Shown one piece after another: positions 25,168-32,447 of a stretch of 64,000 nucleotides of DNA; position 1 is the stretch's first letter, and each line of letters opens with the position of its first letter. Location: contig JABAQQ010000036.1 in the NCBI GenBank assembly GCA_019187225.1, positions 124,001 through 188,000 on the forward strand. The letters run 5' to 3'. Under the pieces are notes generated by a model. That model was not told the DNA's origin. It saw only the letters and a list, made by a program, of their open reading frames with translations, and did no database searches. A program made the translations under genes and the position numbers. Origin of the DNA: Saprospiraceae bacterium (GTDB lineage Bacteria; Bacteroidota; Bacteroidia; Chitinophagales; Saprospiraceae).

Positions 25168-25860
25168 ATGAACATTGTTAAACTTTCAGAACAACTGCTT
25201 TTTCTTGTAAGAATGCAGGAACCTGCCACCGCGCTCGTCGAACAGTTGAAAGCGCTCCCTTTTGCCTCGCTCCGACTTGCTTTGGATACAGACGAACGAA
25301 AAAAGGCATTTTGGATCAACATTTACAATGCCTTTTTTCAATTGCTTCGTTCCGAAAAAAAGATTCCAAAACCGGAGATATACCGTAAAAAATCAATTGT
25401 AATCGCCGGAACAGCATTTAGTCTCGACGACATCGAGCACGGCATTCTGCGCCGTTATCGCACCAAATGGGCATTGGGTTATTTGCCCAATTTGCTTGCT
25501 TCACGCACTGTGAAAAGGCTGGCAGTATCCAGACTGGATTATCGCATACATTTTGCACTCAACTGTGGCGCGCGCAGCTGCCCACCTATTGCTTTCTATA
25601 CAGCAGATAAGATTGGTCAACAATTAGAACGGGCCGCACTTTCTTTCCTGGAGGCTGAAACATCAGTGAATACTGAGCGGAATGAAGTTCATGTATCCCG
25701 GCTCCTTCAGTGGTATATTGGAGATTTTGGCGGGAAAAGCGGCATCAGGCGGATACTGTATGACAAGCTTCACCTGGATACGAAAGGACTGCGGATTGTG
25801 TTCAACGAATATGATTGGACGGAGCAACTGGATAATTTTTCAGTTGTGTCAAACTCGTAA
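25168..25860 (+). CDS. DUF547 domain protein (second copy)
   Basis: 230 aa, without the lipoprotein signal of the paralogue at 14333, so probably cytoplasmic. It has the same family blocks: RKKAFWINIYNAFFQLL, FSLDDIEHGILRRYR and HFALNCGARSCPPIAFYTAD. The two paralogues share the promoter type and the promoter-to-start distance (44 and 45 nt), suggesting common regulation. Function unknown. The next gene has its own copy of the promoter. Confidence 0.88.
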   Translation: MNIVKLSEQLLFLVRMQEPATALVEQLKALPFASLRLALDTDERKKAFWINIYNAFFQLLRSEKKIPKPEIYRKKSIVIAGTAFSLDDIEHGILRRYRTKWALGYLPNLLASRTVKRLAVSRLDYRIHFALNCGARSCPPIAFYTADKIGQQLERAALSFLEAETSVNTERNEVHVSRLLQWYIGDFGGKSGIRRILYDKLHLDTKGLRIVFNEYDWTEQLDNFSVVSNS

Positions 25861-25877
25861 ATTTTTTTCAAGAAAAT

Positions 25878-25906
25878 TGTCAGGTTATGTCGTCACCTCC
25901 GACTAT
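25878..25906 (+). promoter_or_regulatory. ECF-type promoter element, copy 6
   Basis: TGTCAGG (25878-25884), 14 nt, CCGACTAT (25899-25906). It lies 92 nt upstream of the OB-fold gene at 25999, first gene of a six-gene run. Confidence 0.75.
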
Positions 25907-25998
25907 CTCTGTAAACATGCTTCACGCAGGCAAAGATAAAGGTTTCATAAACGGGCAATAGAAAGACAAATTCAACGGCCTTAAAAAAAACGAAAAAA

Positions 25999-26475
25999 AT
26001 GAACAGAAAAAAAGTATTCAAAAACTTAGTCATTCTGGGGGCTGCGGTGCTCTTGATCGGAGGCGGGTTCGGGCTGTACCTTTTTAACATGCCGCACCGC
26101 GATGTGCAGGCAACAAAGACTGATTTTACGCTGGAAAGCAGCCAACTCGTTGCCGAGTATTTAAACGCTGCGGAACAAGCCAATCTGAAATACCTGGACG
26201 AAGAAGGCGACTCCAAGGTACTGGCTGTCAGCGGTGTTGTGTCCGCTATAACGGACGATTTGAACAACCAAAAAGTCGTGTTGCTCAAAAACACGGGCGA
26301 TAAGGCGGGCGTCAGTTGCACGTTTATGGAATCCACCAATGCCCATGCTGAACAATTGGCGCCGGGTCAAACGGTAACCATTAAAGGAGTTATTCGTTCG
26401 GGCGCCGGCTACGATGAAGACCTGGGTCTGTACGAAGATGTCATTTTGGAAAAGTGCGACATCATCAATAACTGA
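25999..26475 (+). CDS. OB-fold (tRNA_anti-like) membrane-anchored protein
   Basis: 158 aa. One N-terminal membrane helix (LVILGAAVLLIGGGFGLYLF) anchors a domain outside the cytoplasm. The C-terminal 100 residues (KVLAVSGVVSAITDDLNNQK; GVSCTFMESTNAHAEQLAPG; QTVTIKGVIRSGAGYDEDLG) follow the tRNA_anti-like OB-fold seen in many Bacteroidota lipoproteins. Two cysteines (Cys113 region and Cys near the end) are present. Role unknown. It begins the operon OB-fold, YceI, DUF4833, DinB, DUF6695, controlled by promoter copy 6. Confidence 0.8.
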   Translation: MNRKKVFKNLVILGAAVLLIGGGFGLYLFNMPHRDVQATKTDFTLESSQLVAEYLNAAEQANLKYLDEEGDSKVLAVSGVVSAITDDLNNQKVVLLKNTGDKAGVSCTFMESTNAHAEQLAPGQTVTIKGVIRSGAGYDEDLGLYEDVILEKCDIINN

Positions 26476-26523
26476 TCAACATCAATTTTTTCAATAATTT
26501 TCAATCATTTAATATTCAAAAAT

Positions 26524-27090
26524 ATGAAAAATACTGCATTAATTCTGATTGCCTTCGGGGTGTTCACGCTACTCTCATTCAAAACCATTGCGACAAAGTA
26601 TGTCAGCAAAAACGCCCATATCAGCTTCTTTTCGCACACAGTAGCAGAAGATATCACTGCCAACAATTACAAGGTGGTAAGCACCCTGAATACCGAAACC
26701 GGCGAAGTTGTATTTTCTGTGCCCATGCAAAGCTTCGAGTTTGAAAAAGCCCAGATGCAGAAACACTTCAATGGAAAGGATTTTCTTGATACTCAAACCT
26801 TTCCCAAAGCCAAATTCACCGGGACAATTACAAATTTATCAGCCGTTAACTTTGGGAAGGACGGCACGTACGACGCAACGGTCAAAGGCGAGTTAACAAT
26901 CAAAGGAACAACGAAACCGATGAACGAAAAAGGCACTGTCACGGTAAAAGGCAACCAGATTGAAGTCAAAACAAAGTTGAAGGTCGTGCTGGCTGACTAC
27001 GGCGTCACGTTTGCAAAAGGGAAACCCTCCACGAACGTTGCAAAAGAAGTCGAAGTTACTTTAAATGCGGTTTACCAACCGGAGGGTTGA
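26524..27090 (+). CDS. YceI family protein
   Basis: 188 aa with a signal peptide (LILIAFGVFTLLSFKTIA). YceI proteins are lipocalin-like periplasmic binders of isoprenoid-type molecules. Typical blocks are AHISFFSHTVAEDITANNYK, GKDFLDTQTFPKAKFTGTIT and GELTIKGTTKPMNEKGTV. Located 48 nt after the OB-fold gene and 30 nt before DUF4833, it is part of the same operon. In other bacteria YceI genes are often induced by envelope, pH or oxidative stress, which would suit control by an ECF sigma factor. Confidence 0.92.
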   Translation: MKNTALILIAFGVFTLLSFKTIATKYVSKNAHISFFSHTVAEDITANNYKVVSTLNTETGEVVFSVPMQSFEFEKAQMQKHFNGKDFLDTQTFPKAKFTGTITNLSAVNFGKDGTYDATVKGELTIKGTTKPMNEKGTVTVKGNQIEVKTKLKVVLADYGVTFAKGKPSTNVAKEVEVTLNAVYQPEG

Positions 27091-27120
27091 GTTCTGAACA
27101 CTTGTAAATTTACTCCACGC

Positions 27121-27651
27121 ATGAAACTGTTCTTGCTTCGCTCACTTGCTCTATGCTCAAGCGTACTGTTACTATTTGCTTTCACGTATGCAGGCATCGT
27201 AAAAGAGCCTGTTTCCCAACCGCTGTTTAAAATAGCGCGAAGCAAAGATGCGAACGAGATTTTTTACGCGGCAAGGGTCACCGATAAACATCAACTGGAT
27301 AATTCCAGTCCGGTTGATGTTTATTGGATAAAACACACTGATGGAAACGTCCGGGAGCCGCTTACCTGGATTCAACGCAAATACGCCTACGGACTTAAAT
27401 TTCTCCGGATAAAGGAATCGGAAGCAGTATTTCAGTTTGTCTCCTATGATAAGAGAGATTTCGTTTTAAAAAAGGATCAGACAGGTGAATTCAAAGTTTT
27501 TACGAATTCACAAGGCAAAGAGGTGCAGGTCAAGAGAATATTCATCCAAATTGACGGCGGCACATTCTGGCTTCCCAAAATATCGAGCGTAGAACTACAT
27601 GCAAAAGATGCTAAAACAGGGAATACCATTCTTGAAACAATAAATCCTTGA
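27121..27651 (+). CDS. DUF4833 domain protein, exported
   Basis: 176 aa with an N-terminal signal (SLALCSSVLLLFAFTYAG). The sequence FKIARSKDANEIFYAARVTD, PVDVYWIKHTDGNVREPLTW and QVKRIFIQIDGGTFWLPKIS fits DUF4833, small secreted beta-rich proteins of Bacteroidota with no known activity. It lies between the YceI and DinB genes in the operon of promoter copy 6; the DinB start follows after 4 nt. Confidence 0.75.
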   Translation: MKLFLLRSLALCSSVLLLFAFTYAGIVKEPVSQPLFKIARSKDANEIFYAARVTDKHQLDNSSPVDVYWIKHTDGNVREPLTWIQRKYAYGLKFLRIKESEAVFQFVSYDKRDFVLKKDQTGEFKVFTNSQGKEVQVKRIFIQIDGGTFWLPKISSVELHAKDAKTGNTILETINP

Positions 27652-27655
27652 CGGA

Positions 27656-28156
27656 ATGACGCAGTACTGCAAGCAAAATCTGTTTGAATTGAAGGAACTA
27701 TTGCAAAATCTGTCCGAAGAACAGTATTCAAGGCCTTCTGAGATATTATCCGGCGCCTCCATCGGACAGCACTTCCGGCACATACTGGAATTTTACTACT
27801 GCTTGATTGAAGCGCTTGAAACCGGCATCGTCAACTACGACAACCGGAAGAGAAACAAACAAATAGAAACGAATCCGTCCGCTGCGAAAACAGCGATAGA
27901 CAACATCATATCCGTTTTGGATAGCGGTATGGAATGTACCGATCTGACTTTGCAGGGTAGTTTCGGCGTCATGGGCGATCAAGTCGTTTCGATCCGTTCT
28001 TCCGTTTACCGGGAACTCGCATATAACCTGGAGCACAGCATTCACCACCAGGCGTTGATAAAAGTCGGGCTAAAAGAACAAGGAATGGAGTGCCTGATCG
28101 GCCCCGGTTTTGGAGTAGCCCCGGCAACGGTCCGGTTCAAACAGCTCGTACAATGA
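27656..28156 (+). CDS. DinB family protein
   Basis: 166 aa, cytoplasmic. It has the metal-binding bundle with SIGQHFRHILEFYYCLIEAL (first histidines) and ELAYNLEHSIHHQALIKVGL (last histidines). It differs from the exported DinB at 24523 in having no leader. A thiol-transfer or hydrolase activity is typical for the superfamily; the substrate is unknown. The stop overlaps the ATG of the DUF6695 gene (ATGA), so translation is coupled. Confidence 0.85.
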   Translation: MTQYCKQNLFELKELLQNLSEEQYSRPSEILSGASIGQHFRHILEFYYCLIEALETGIVNYDNRKRNKQIETNPSAAKTAIDNIISVLDSGMECTDLTLQGSFGVMGDQVVSIRSSVYRELAYNLEHSIHHQALIKVGLKEQGMECLIGPGFGVAPATVRFKQLVQ

Positions 28157-28815
28157 AGAACCATACGCCTGGCGGCTTTGCTATTGCCCTGGCCTGGCCC
28201 GAAACACTTTGCAAAAAATCTGGCGCATGGTACGATGTGCCCATGCAATGGCTTGGTTTATGCCAAAACCACTATTATAAGGTAGGGCATGCGGCTACGG
28301 TGTTGGTTGATCCGGCAAACGGCGCGTGTTATTATTTCGACTTTGGCCGTTACCATGCGCCATTCGGGTGCGGAAGGGTACGCGACCAGGAGACAGACCA
28401 CGATTTGAAGATTTTTACAAAGGCTGCCTTCGACAAGGACTGGAATATCGAAAACATAGACGCAATACTGACGGAATTAATCCAAAATCCCTCCTGTCAT
28501 GGAACCGGGCTACTGTTCGCCTCTTATTGCCCGATCAACTTCAAAAAAGCATTTGCCAAAGCGAAAAAGTTGCAGGAGAATAGCCCCTGGAAATACGGGT
28601 CATTTGTCTGGAATGGTACCAATTGCTCGCGCTTTGTACGTACGGTTATTCTGGCTGGAATGCCCAAATGGAATTTCAGCATAAAATTAGGCCTGCCGCC
28701 GACGGTATCCCCTACGCCACTCGGGAACGTTCGCGCCCTGGGCCGCATATTTTTGAAAACGTATGAATATCAAAGAAACCCTGCCTGCGCCCAAGCGGCC
28801 CTCCTGTATACCTGA
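28153..28815 (+). CDS. DUF6695-like protein, N-terminal part
   Basis: 220 aa from the ATG at 28153, overlapping the DinB stop. Characteristic blocks are GFAIALAWPETLCKKSGAWY, YKVGHAATVLVDPANGACYY, FDFGRYHAPFGCGRVRDQET and FVWNGTNCSRFVRTVILAGM. The Cys, His and Asn pattern could form an NlpC/P60-like thiol active site (my inference). From about LGRIFLKTYEYQRN the frame runs into the next ORF, which seems to be the C-terminal part of the same family, in the +1 frame. The gene may be split by a frameshift near 28750. Confidence 0.65.
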   Translation: MKNHTPGGFAIALAWPETLCKKSGAWYDVPMQWLGLCQNHYYKVGHAATVLVDPANGACYYFDFGRYHAPFGCGRVRDQETDHDLKIFTKAAFDKDWNIENIDAILTELIQNPSCHGTGLLFASYCPINFKKAFAKAKKLQENSPWKYGSFVWNGTNCSRFVRTVILAGMPKWNFSIKLGLPPTVSPTPLGNVRALGRIFLKTYEYQRNPACAQAALLYT

Positions 28816-29065
28816 CACCGCACAATGGTTGGCCGGCGAAGGCGCCGGTTCCTGGTTTCATATAAAGCAGGCAAACAAACACTTTGAAATAACCCGGTAT
28901 AATCCGGATGGCAAAGTTGAATGTACTGGAATTTTCCAAATAAAAAACATGGATACGCTCGACATAAGCCTGCCTTATAATATTGTTCACCTCAGTCACT
29001 GCAAAAAGGTTTCTGTTGAACAAGGTGGTGTTATTATTCTCGAAAGGCTTGAACCGGAACAATAG
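28763..29065 (+). CDS. small protein overlapping the DUF6695 gene, probably its C-terminal domain
   Basis: 100 aa. IPDTAQWLAGEGAGSWFHIK, FEITRYNPDGKVECTGIFQI and YNIVHLSHCKKVSVEQGG form a compact beta-rich domain that I recall as the C-terminal part of DUF6695-type proteins. The ATG at 28763 lies inside the end of the previous gene in another frame, 9 nt after a TGA in its own frame. It is either a coupled separate gene or the result of a frameshift. Confidence 0.55.
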   Translation: MNIKETLPAPKRPSCIPDTAQWLAGEGAGSWFHIKQANKHFEITRYNPDGKVECTGIFQIKNMDTLDISLPYNIVHLSHCKKVSVEQGGVIILERLEPEQ

Positions 29066-29095
29066 CCGTGGTGAAAAAAAGAAATTTCAAATTGC

Positions 29096-29124
29096 TGTCA
29101 GGTTTTATTTTCCGACGCGACTAT
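29096..29124 (+). promoter_or_regulatory. ECF-type promoter element, copy 7 (orphan)
   Basis: TGTCAGG (29096-29102), 14 nt, GCGACTAT (29117-29124). No plus-strand gene follows. A transcript would run antisense into the 3' end of the marR gene (29157-29771). Confidence 0.6.
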
Positions 29125-29156
29125 AACTGCGGTTAAACCATAAATGAAATAATCAA

Positions 29157-29771
29157 CTACCCCGCAACCGCCTCGTGTTCCGGGCAGTCCACCCGAAGTT
29201 CCGCCAATTTGAGCGGGGCATCGAGCAGTTGGCAAAAATGACGGTGACTGCCCTGCCCCGAGCGGTAATGGGCGCAGTTGAAGCACATGCGCTGCGCGCC
29301 GATGATGCCCGCATCTTGCAATTGGCTGACCACACCGAGCAGTTGTTCAAGCAGGATACCCTTTTCGGCGGAAGGAATTTTGGCAATACTGCCAAGCATC
29401 GGGTTTGCAAAACTGGCGGTCTGGGCAAACACAGACTTGCCTGCTTCTGTCAAATGGATGGTGTGACTGCGGGTGTCCGTGATTTCGGTCTGCCGCTCGA
29501 TAAGCCCCTTTTGTTCGAGCGATTTCACCGCCTCGCTGACGGTGGGCTTGGTCAGGCAAAACTCTTGGGCGAGGGTACTGACCTTGCATTTTTCATCGCC
29601 ATGAAATTGTATAAAAATCAGGATCTGGATTTGTATCGGGCTGATGCCCAAAACCTTCGCTTTTTCCCAGAGCAATACACGGAAGCCTTCGCTTAACCGT
29701 TCGAGGGAGGCGATAATTTTCAAGTCGGGATTGCCGATTTGGGCTTGCGGGTCGAAAACGCTTTCGTTCAT
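29157..29771 (-). CDS. MarR family regulator with C-terminal cysteine cluster
   Basis: 204 aa from the ATG at 29771 (a GTG 6 nt upstream is less likely). The winged helix lies in KCKVSTLAQEFCLTKPTVSE with EAVKSLEQKGLIERQTEITD as recognition helix and wing. The last 50 residues carry MCFNCAHY, HRHFCQLL and RVDCPEHE, four cysteines and several histidines that could bind a metal or an Fe-S cluster and make the repressor redox- or NO-responsive (inference). It is transcribed in the same direction as the protoglobin gene upstream, but has its own promoter, with a hairpin or palindrome at the start site. Confidence 0.85.
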   Translation of the reverse strand: MNESVFDPQAQIGNPDLKIIASLERLSEGFRVLLWEKAKVLGISPIQIQILIFIQFHGDEKCKVSTLAQEFCLTKPTVSEAVKSLEQKGLIERQTEITDTRSHTIHLTEAGKSVFAQTASFANPMLGSIAKIPSAEKGILLEQLLGVVSQLQDAGIIGAQRMCFNCAHYRSGQGSHRHFCQLLDAPLKLAELRVDCPEHEAVAG

Positions 29772-29784
29772 AGGCACAAAAAAT

Positions 29785-29811
29785 GGGGCGGTAGGGAAAT
29801 TCTACCGCCCC
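29785..29811. promoter_or_regulatory. 27-bp palindrome/hairpin at the marR transcription start
   Basis: Arms ggggcggtag (29785-29794) and ctaccgcccc (29802-29811), 7-nt loop. On the minus strand it is followed by ATTTTTTG and then the marR ATG. It reads as a terminator for the upstream protoglobin transcript, or as a MarR operator or leader hairpin at +1. Confidence 0.65.
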
Positions 29812-29812
29812 G

Positions 29813-29844
29813 TAAAATTAGCAGTCCTAATTATTTTTGTCAAA
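29813..29844 (-). promoter_or_regulatory. candidate marR promoter
   Basis: Minus-strand TTTG (29844-29841) and TAATTTTA (29820-29813) are separated by 20 nt, the Bacteroidetes -33/-7 spacing. The start site would fall at the edge of the palindrome 29785-29811. Confidence 0.5.
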
Positions 29845-29848
29845 AAAA

Positions 29849-30022
29849 TCAGTTGCACCCCTCCATCTCGATGATGTAATAGCCTTTCGCCATGGGTGAA
29901 TCATTTTTGGAAGTGAACCCGGGCAGGGCAGCCCCGCCAATGGCGAGCCAAACCAGCCCTTTCAGCAGGAAAAAAGCGAACCCCGCAAGCCCGAATTTTT
30001 GAAGGAGACTTTTGTTTTTCAT
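29849..30022 (-). CDS. small membrane protein
   Basis: 57 aa, ATG at 30022 to TGA at 29849. Sequence: a basic start (MKNKSLLQKFG), one hydrophobic helix (LAGFAFFLLKGLVWLAIGGA) and a short tail ending in GYYIIEMEGCN. Membrane insertion with one helix is likely. It follows the protoglobin gene by 12 nt, so it is co-transcribed and may work with it. I know no function for it. Confidence 0.65.
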   Translation of the reverse strand: MKNKSLLQKFGLAGFAFFLLKGLVWLAIGGAALPGFTSKNDSPMAKGYYIIEMEGCN

Positions 30023-30034
30023 CGCTTTTGAAAT

Positions 30035-30613
30035 TTAAAATTCACCTTCCTTAATGTAAGGGTGACACCACAGCAGGGCGGTAAGCGTCACGGCTTTGAA
30101 CCAAGCGGCGTACATCGCCTCAACCTGTTCGGCAGAATGCTCTTTTTTCGCCAAGAAGCCCTTGATGGTGAACGTGATGGGGAAAATGAACGCCACGAGG
30201 TAGCGGAAATGAATGATGGGAACGGCTTCCACACCATCGGTTTGGTTCTTTTTGGTGCTGTGGTGACGCAGAGCGATTTCGTGCTGGTAATTGAGCCAGT
30301 CTTGGTCGTAGGGGCGACGGCAGAGGTCGAGAATCCATTGACCGAAACGCTTGCGCACAGCACCGAGGTAATCCATGTTGGGTTGTCCGTTATGGGTGAA
30401 GTAATGCACCAAATGGGCGTTCCCGCCCACATAGCCGTACCAGAGGTCGAGGATTTCGTCGGTCTGGTCAGCCAGCACCTCCCCGGCGAGACGGAGGTTT
30501 TGAACGTCTTCGTCTCCGAAAAGCACGGTTTTTTTCAAAAGGTCGAGGTCGGCAATGCTCACAGGCGAGGTCGCTGCCTGCCCGTAAGTGTAGCCCGGAA
30601 TGTGATTTGACAT
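30035..30613 (-). CDS. protoglobin-domain protein
   Basis: 192 aa, a single-domain haem protein of the protoglobin/globin-coupled-sensor fold. The opening SNHIPGYTYG and LDLLKKTVLFGDEDVQNLRL are typical, as are DEILDLWYGYVGGNAHLVHY and WLNYQHEIALRHHSTKKNQT, where the proximal histidine is expected, followed by HFRYLVAFIFPITFTIKGFL. It binds O2, CO or NO; a role in NO or oxygen handling is inferred. The operon continues with a 57-aa membrane protein. A palindromic operator overlaps its transcription start. Confidence 0.9.
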   Translation of the reverse strand: MSNHIPGYTYGQAATSPVSIADLDLLKKTVLFGDEDVQNLRLAGEVLADQTDEILDLWYGYVGGNAHLVHYFTHNGQPNMDYLGAVRKRFGQWILDLCRRPYDQDWLNYQHEIALRHHSTKKNQTDGVEAVPIIHFRYLVAFIFPITFTIKGFLAKKEHSAEQVEAMYAAWFKAVTLTALLWCHPYIKEGEF

Positions 30614-30640
30614 GAAATTGAATTTTAAATTGTGAAAAAT

Positions 30641-30659
30641 AAGTTCGGCATCCGAACTT
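30641..30659. promoter_or_regulatory. palindromic operator at the protoglobin promoter
   Basis: AAGTTCGG-cat-CCGAACTT, a perfect 8-bp inverted repeat with 3-bp spacer. It lies about 6-24 nt downstream of the predicted start site. A further half-site, CCGAACT, is at 30689-30695 between the -33 and -7 boxes. It could bind the nearby MarR or an Rrf2/NsrR-type repressor. Confidence 0.6.
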
Positions 30660-30671
30660 TTGAATCGGCGG

Positions 30672-30679
30672 CAAATATA
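30672..30679 (-). promoter_or_regulatory. protoglobin -7 promoter element
   Basis: Minus-strand TATATTTG (followed by C) matches TAnnTTTG. It is about 60 nt upstream of the protoglobin start. Confidence 0.55.
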
Positions 30680-30858
30680 GGTAGGATTCCGAACTAAAAA
30701 AATCCGATAACATTTTTTAAATTGCCGTTGTTGGCGTCCTCGCCATACAGTCAGGTTAAAAGTTGAAATGCTGCCAACGGCGCGAAAACCAAAATAAAAA
30801 AAGCCATCCCATCCTAAATCCTCAAAACTTAAAACTTTTTCAATTTATTTTCATTTAA

Positions 30859-30895
30859 GTTAGTGAATACTCACAAACCACTTTATCTTTGCACC
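30859..30895 (+). promoter_or_regulatory. promoter with TetR-type operator
   Basis: The -7 element TATCTTTG (30884-30891) is followed by CACC. Just upstream, 30859-30878 holds the imperfect palindrome GTTAGTGAATACTCACAAAC (8 of 10 symmetrical pairs). A related 20-mer occurs at 32861-32880. Both flank a TetR-regulated gene cluster. Confidence 0.6.
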
Positions 30896-30948
30896 GAATT
30901 GAAAGGCGCAAGCCATCAAAATTGTCTTTAACCACTAAATTTAAAAAA

Positions 30949-31359
30949 ATGAACGGTAAAAACAACATCGCAATCGGCTTCCTCACCATGGGTTTCTTCA
31001 TGGCTTACGGGTTTTTGCTGATTTATCTGCGGGACTTTGCCCCCGACAAAGAGGCTTGGGTGAACAGTTATTCCGTTGGCAAGCACTTCGAGGCACGCCT
31101 GGCACACGTCCACGGCAACTTGTTCGCTTTTCTCAACATCCTGATTGGCTACCTGCTGCTGCGCTTTCAGACGCAATTGTCCAATGTAAAAACCATCTCG
31201 TGGCTGGCACTCATAGGGCTTTTGATGCCGATTGGCATTTTGTCGGAAGTTTATTTTGGCTTACCGCCCGCACTTGTGCTCATCGGCGCCATTGCCATGA
31301 CGGCTTCGGTGCTTTGGCTGGGGGTTTCTTTTTTAAAAATTAAAATTATTCCATCATGA
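30949..31359 (+). CDS. four-helix membrane protein
   Basis: 136 aa from the ATG at 30949 (an upstream ATG at 30889 overlaps the promoter). Four hydrophobic segments: GFLTMGFFMAYGFLLIYLRD, LFAFLNILIGYLLLRF, SWLALIGLLMPIGILSEVYF and LVLIGAIAMTASVLWLGVSF. A histidine-containing loop (HFEARLAHVHGNLF) lies between helices 1 and 2. No named family is recognised. It is the first gene behind the TetR-type operator and overlaps the Dps start (ATGA). Confidence 0.75.
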   Translation: MNGKNNIAIGFLTMGFFMAYGFLLIYLRDFAPDKEAWVNSYSVGKHFEARLAHVHGNLFAFLNILIGYLLLRFQTQLSNVKTISWLALIGLLMPIGILSEVYFGLPPALVLIGAIAMTASVLWLGVSFLKIKIIPS

Positions 31360-31833
31360 GCAAATTAAATGCAATCGGCTTGAACGAAGCCAAAATCAAG
31401 GAATTAGCCCAAAAACTCAATGTTTTATTGGCGAATTATTCCATTTTTTACCAAAATACCCGTGGCTTTCACTGGAACATCAAGGGGGAAAAATTTTTTT
31501 GAACTGCACCTCAAATTTGAGGAATTGTACAACGATCTTTTGTTGAAAATTGACGAAGTGGCTGAACGCATTTTGACCCTGGGTTATACCCCGGAGCACA
31601 ATTATTCAAAGTACGCCAAACATTCGGCTATCAAGGAAAGTGAAAAAATATCCGACGGCACAGAGGCTGTGCGCCTGATTCTGGACGCTTTTAAATCAGT
31701 CATCATTTTACAGCGTGAGATATTGGCCCTTTCCGCCGATGCCAACGATGAAGGCACCAATGCCCTGATGAGCGATTATATTCGTTTTCAGGAGAAACAG
31801 GTGTGGATGTACTCTGCCTTTTTGAAAAATTAA
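31356..31833 (+). pseudogene. dps: Dps/ferritin-like DNA-protection protein, frameshifted
   Basis: The ATG at 31356 gives MSKLNAIGLNEAKIKELAQK and NYSIFYQNTRGFHWNIKGEKFF, then hits a TGA. The rest (ELHLKFEELYNDLLLKIDEV to WMYSAFLKN) is in another frame. Removing one T from the seven-T run at 31494-31500 restores a 158-aa Dps with ferroxidase ligands (FHWN; EELYNDLLLKIDE). So the gene is disrupted by one extra base in a homopolymer, through mutation, phase variation or sequencing error. An intact product would store iron and protect DNA against peroxide. Confidence 0.8.
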
Positions 31834-31847
31834 TTTCCTGAACTTTT

Positions 31848-32438
31848 ATGACGACAGCAACCATTTCCGACCGGCAGTTTGAAATCATTGTAGCGGCAGG
31901 AAAAATCCTCTCCGCTTCGGGTGTCGGTGGGCTTACCATCAAGAATTTAGCCAGGGAAATGGGATTTTCCGAAAGTGCCATTTACCGGCATTTTGACAGC
32001 AAGGAGGAAATTCTCGTTGCCATGCTCAACTTTTTGGCGGAAGATATGGACGAACGGCTGAGCCAGGTCATTTCCAGCCAAAAAAGCCCAACAGAAAACC
32101 TCGAAGCCATTTTCCTCGACCAGTTTGCTTTTTTTTCCAAAAACCCGCATTTCGTGGTCGCTGTTTTTTCGGACGGGCTCATGGAAGCCAGTCAGAAAAT
32201 CAATGCGGCTATCCTCCACATCATGCAGGTAAAAATGAAACACCTTATGCCGGTCATCATGCTGGGGCAACAGCAGGGATTTTTTACCAACGCCATTACC
32301 ACCGAGGAAATGATGCACATCGTTATGGGCAGTTTTCGCCTGCAAATGTTCAAATGGCGCATCGCCAATTTTCAATTCGACATTCAACGACAAGGAGCAA
32401 CCATGCTGCATGCCATTTCGACACTTATTAAAAATTAA
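31848..32438 (+). CDS. TetR/AcrR family transcriptional regulator
   Basis: 196 aa. The N-terminal DNA-binding domain covers QFEIIVAAGKILSASGVGGL and TIKNLAREMGFSESAIYRHF, then DSKEEILVAML. The rest is the helical ligand-binding and dimer domain. It is the likely repressor of its own cluster and of the RND pump genes downstream: two similar 20-bp palindromes lie before the first gene (30859) and over the TolC start (32861). Confidence 0.92.
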   Translation: MTTATISDRQFEIIVAAGKILSASGVGGLTIKNLAREMGFSESAIYRHFDSKEEILVAMLNFLAEDMDERLSQVISSQKSPTENLEAIFLDQFAFFSKNPHFVVAVFSDGLMEASQKINAAILHIMQVKMKHLMPVIMLGQQQGFFTNAITTEEMMHIVMGSFRLQMFKWRIANFQFDIQRQGATMLHAISTLIKN

Positions 32439-32447
32439 ATTTCGGTC

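Noticed and set aside
30746-30753. AGTCAGG upstream of the 30949 gene as a promoter copy
   Set aside because: First base of the box is wrong and no CGAC follows at 14 nt; the gene has a better TAnnTTTG promoter.
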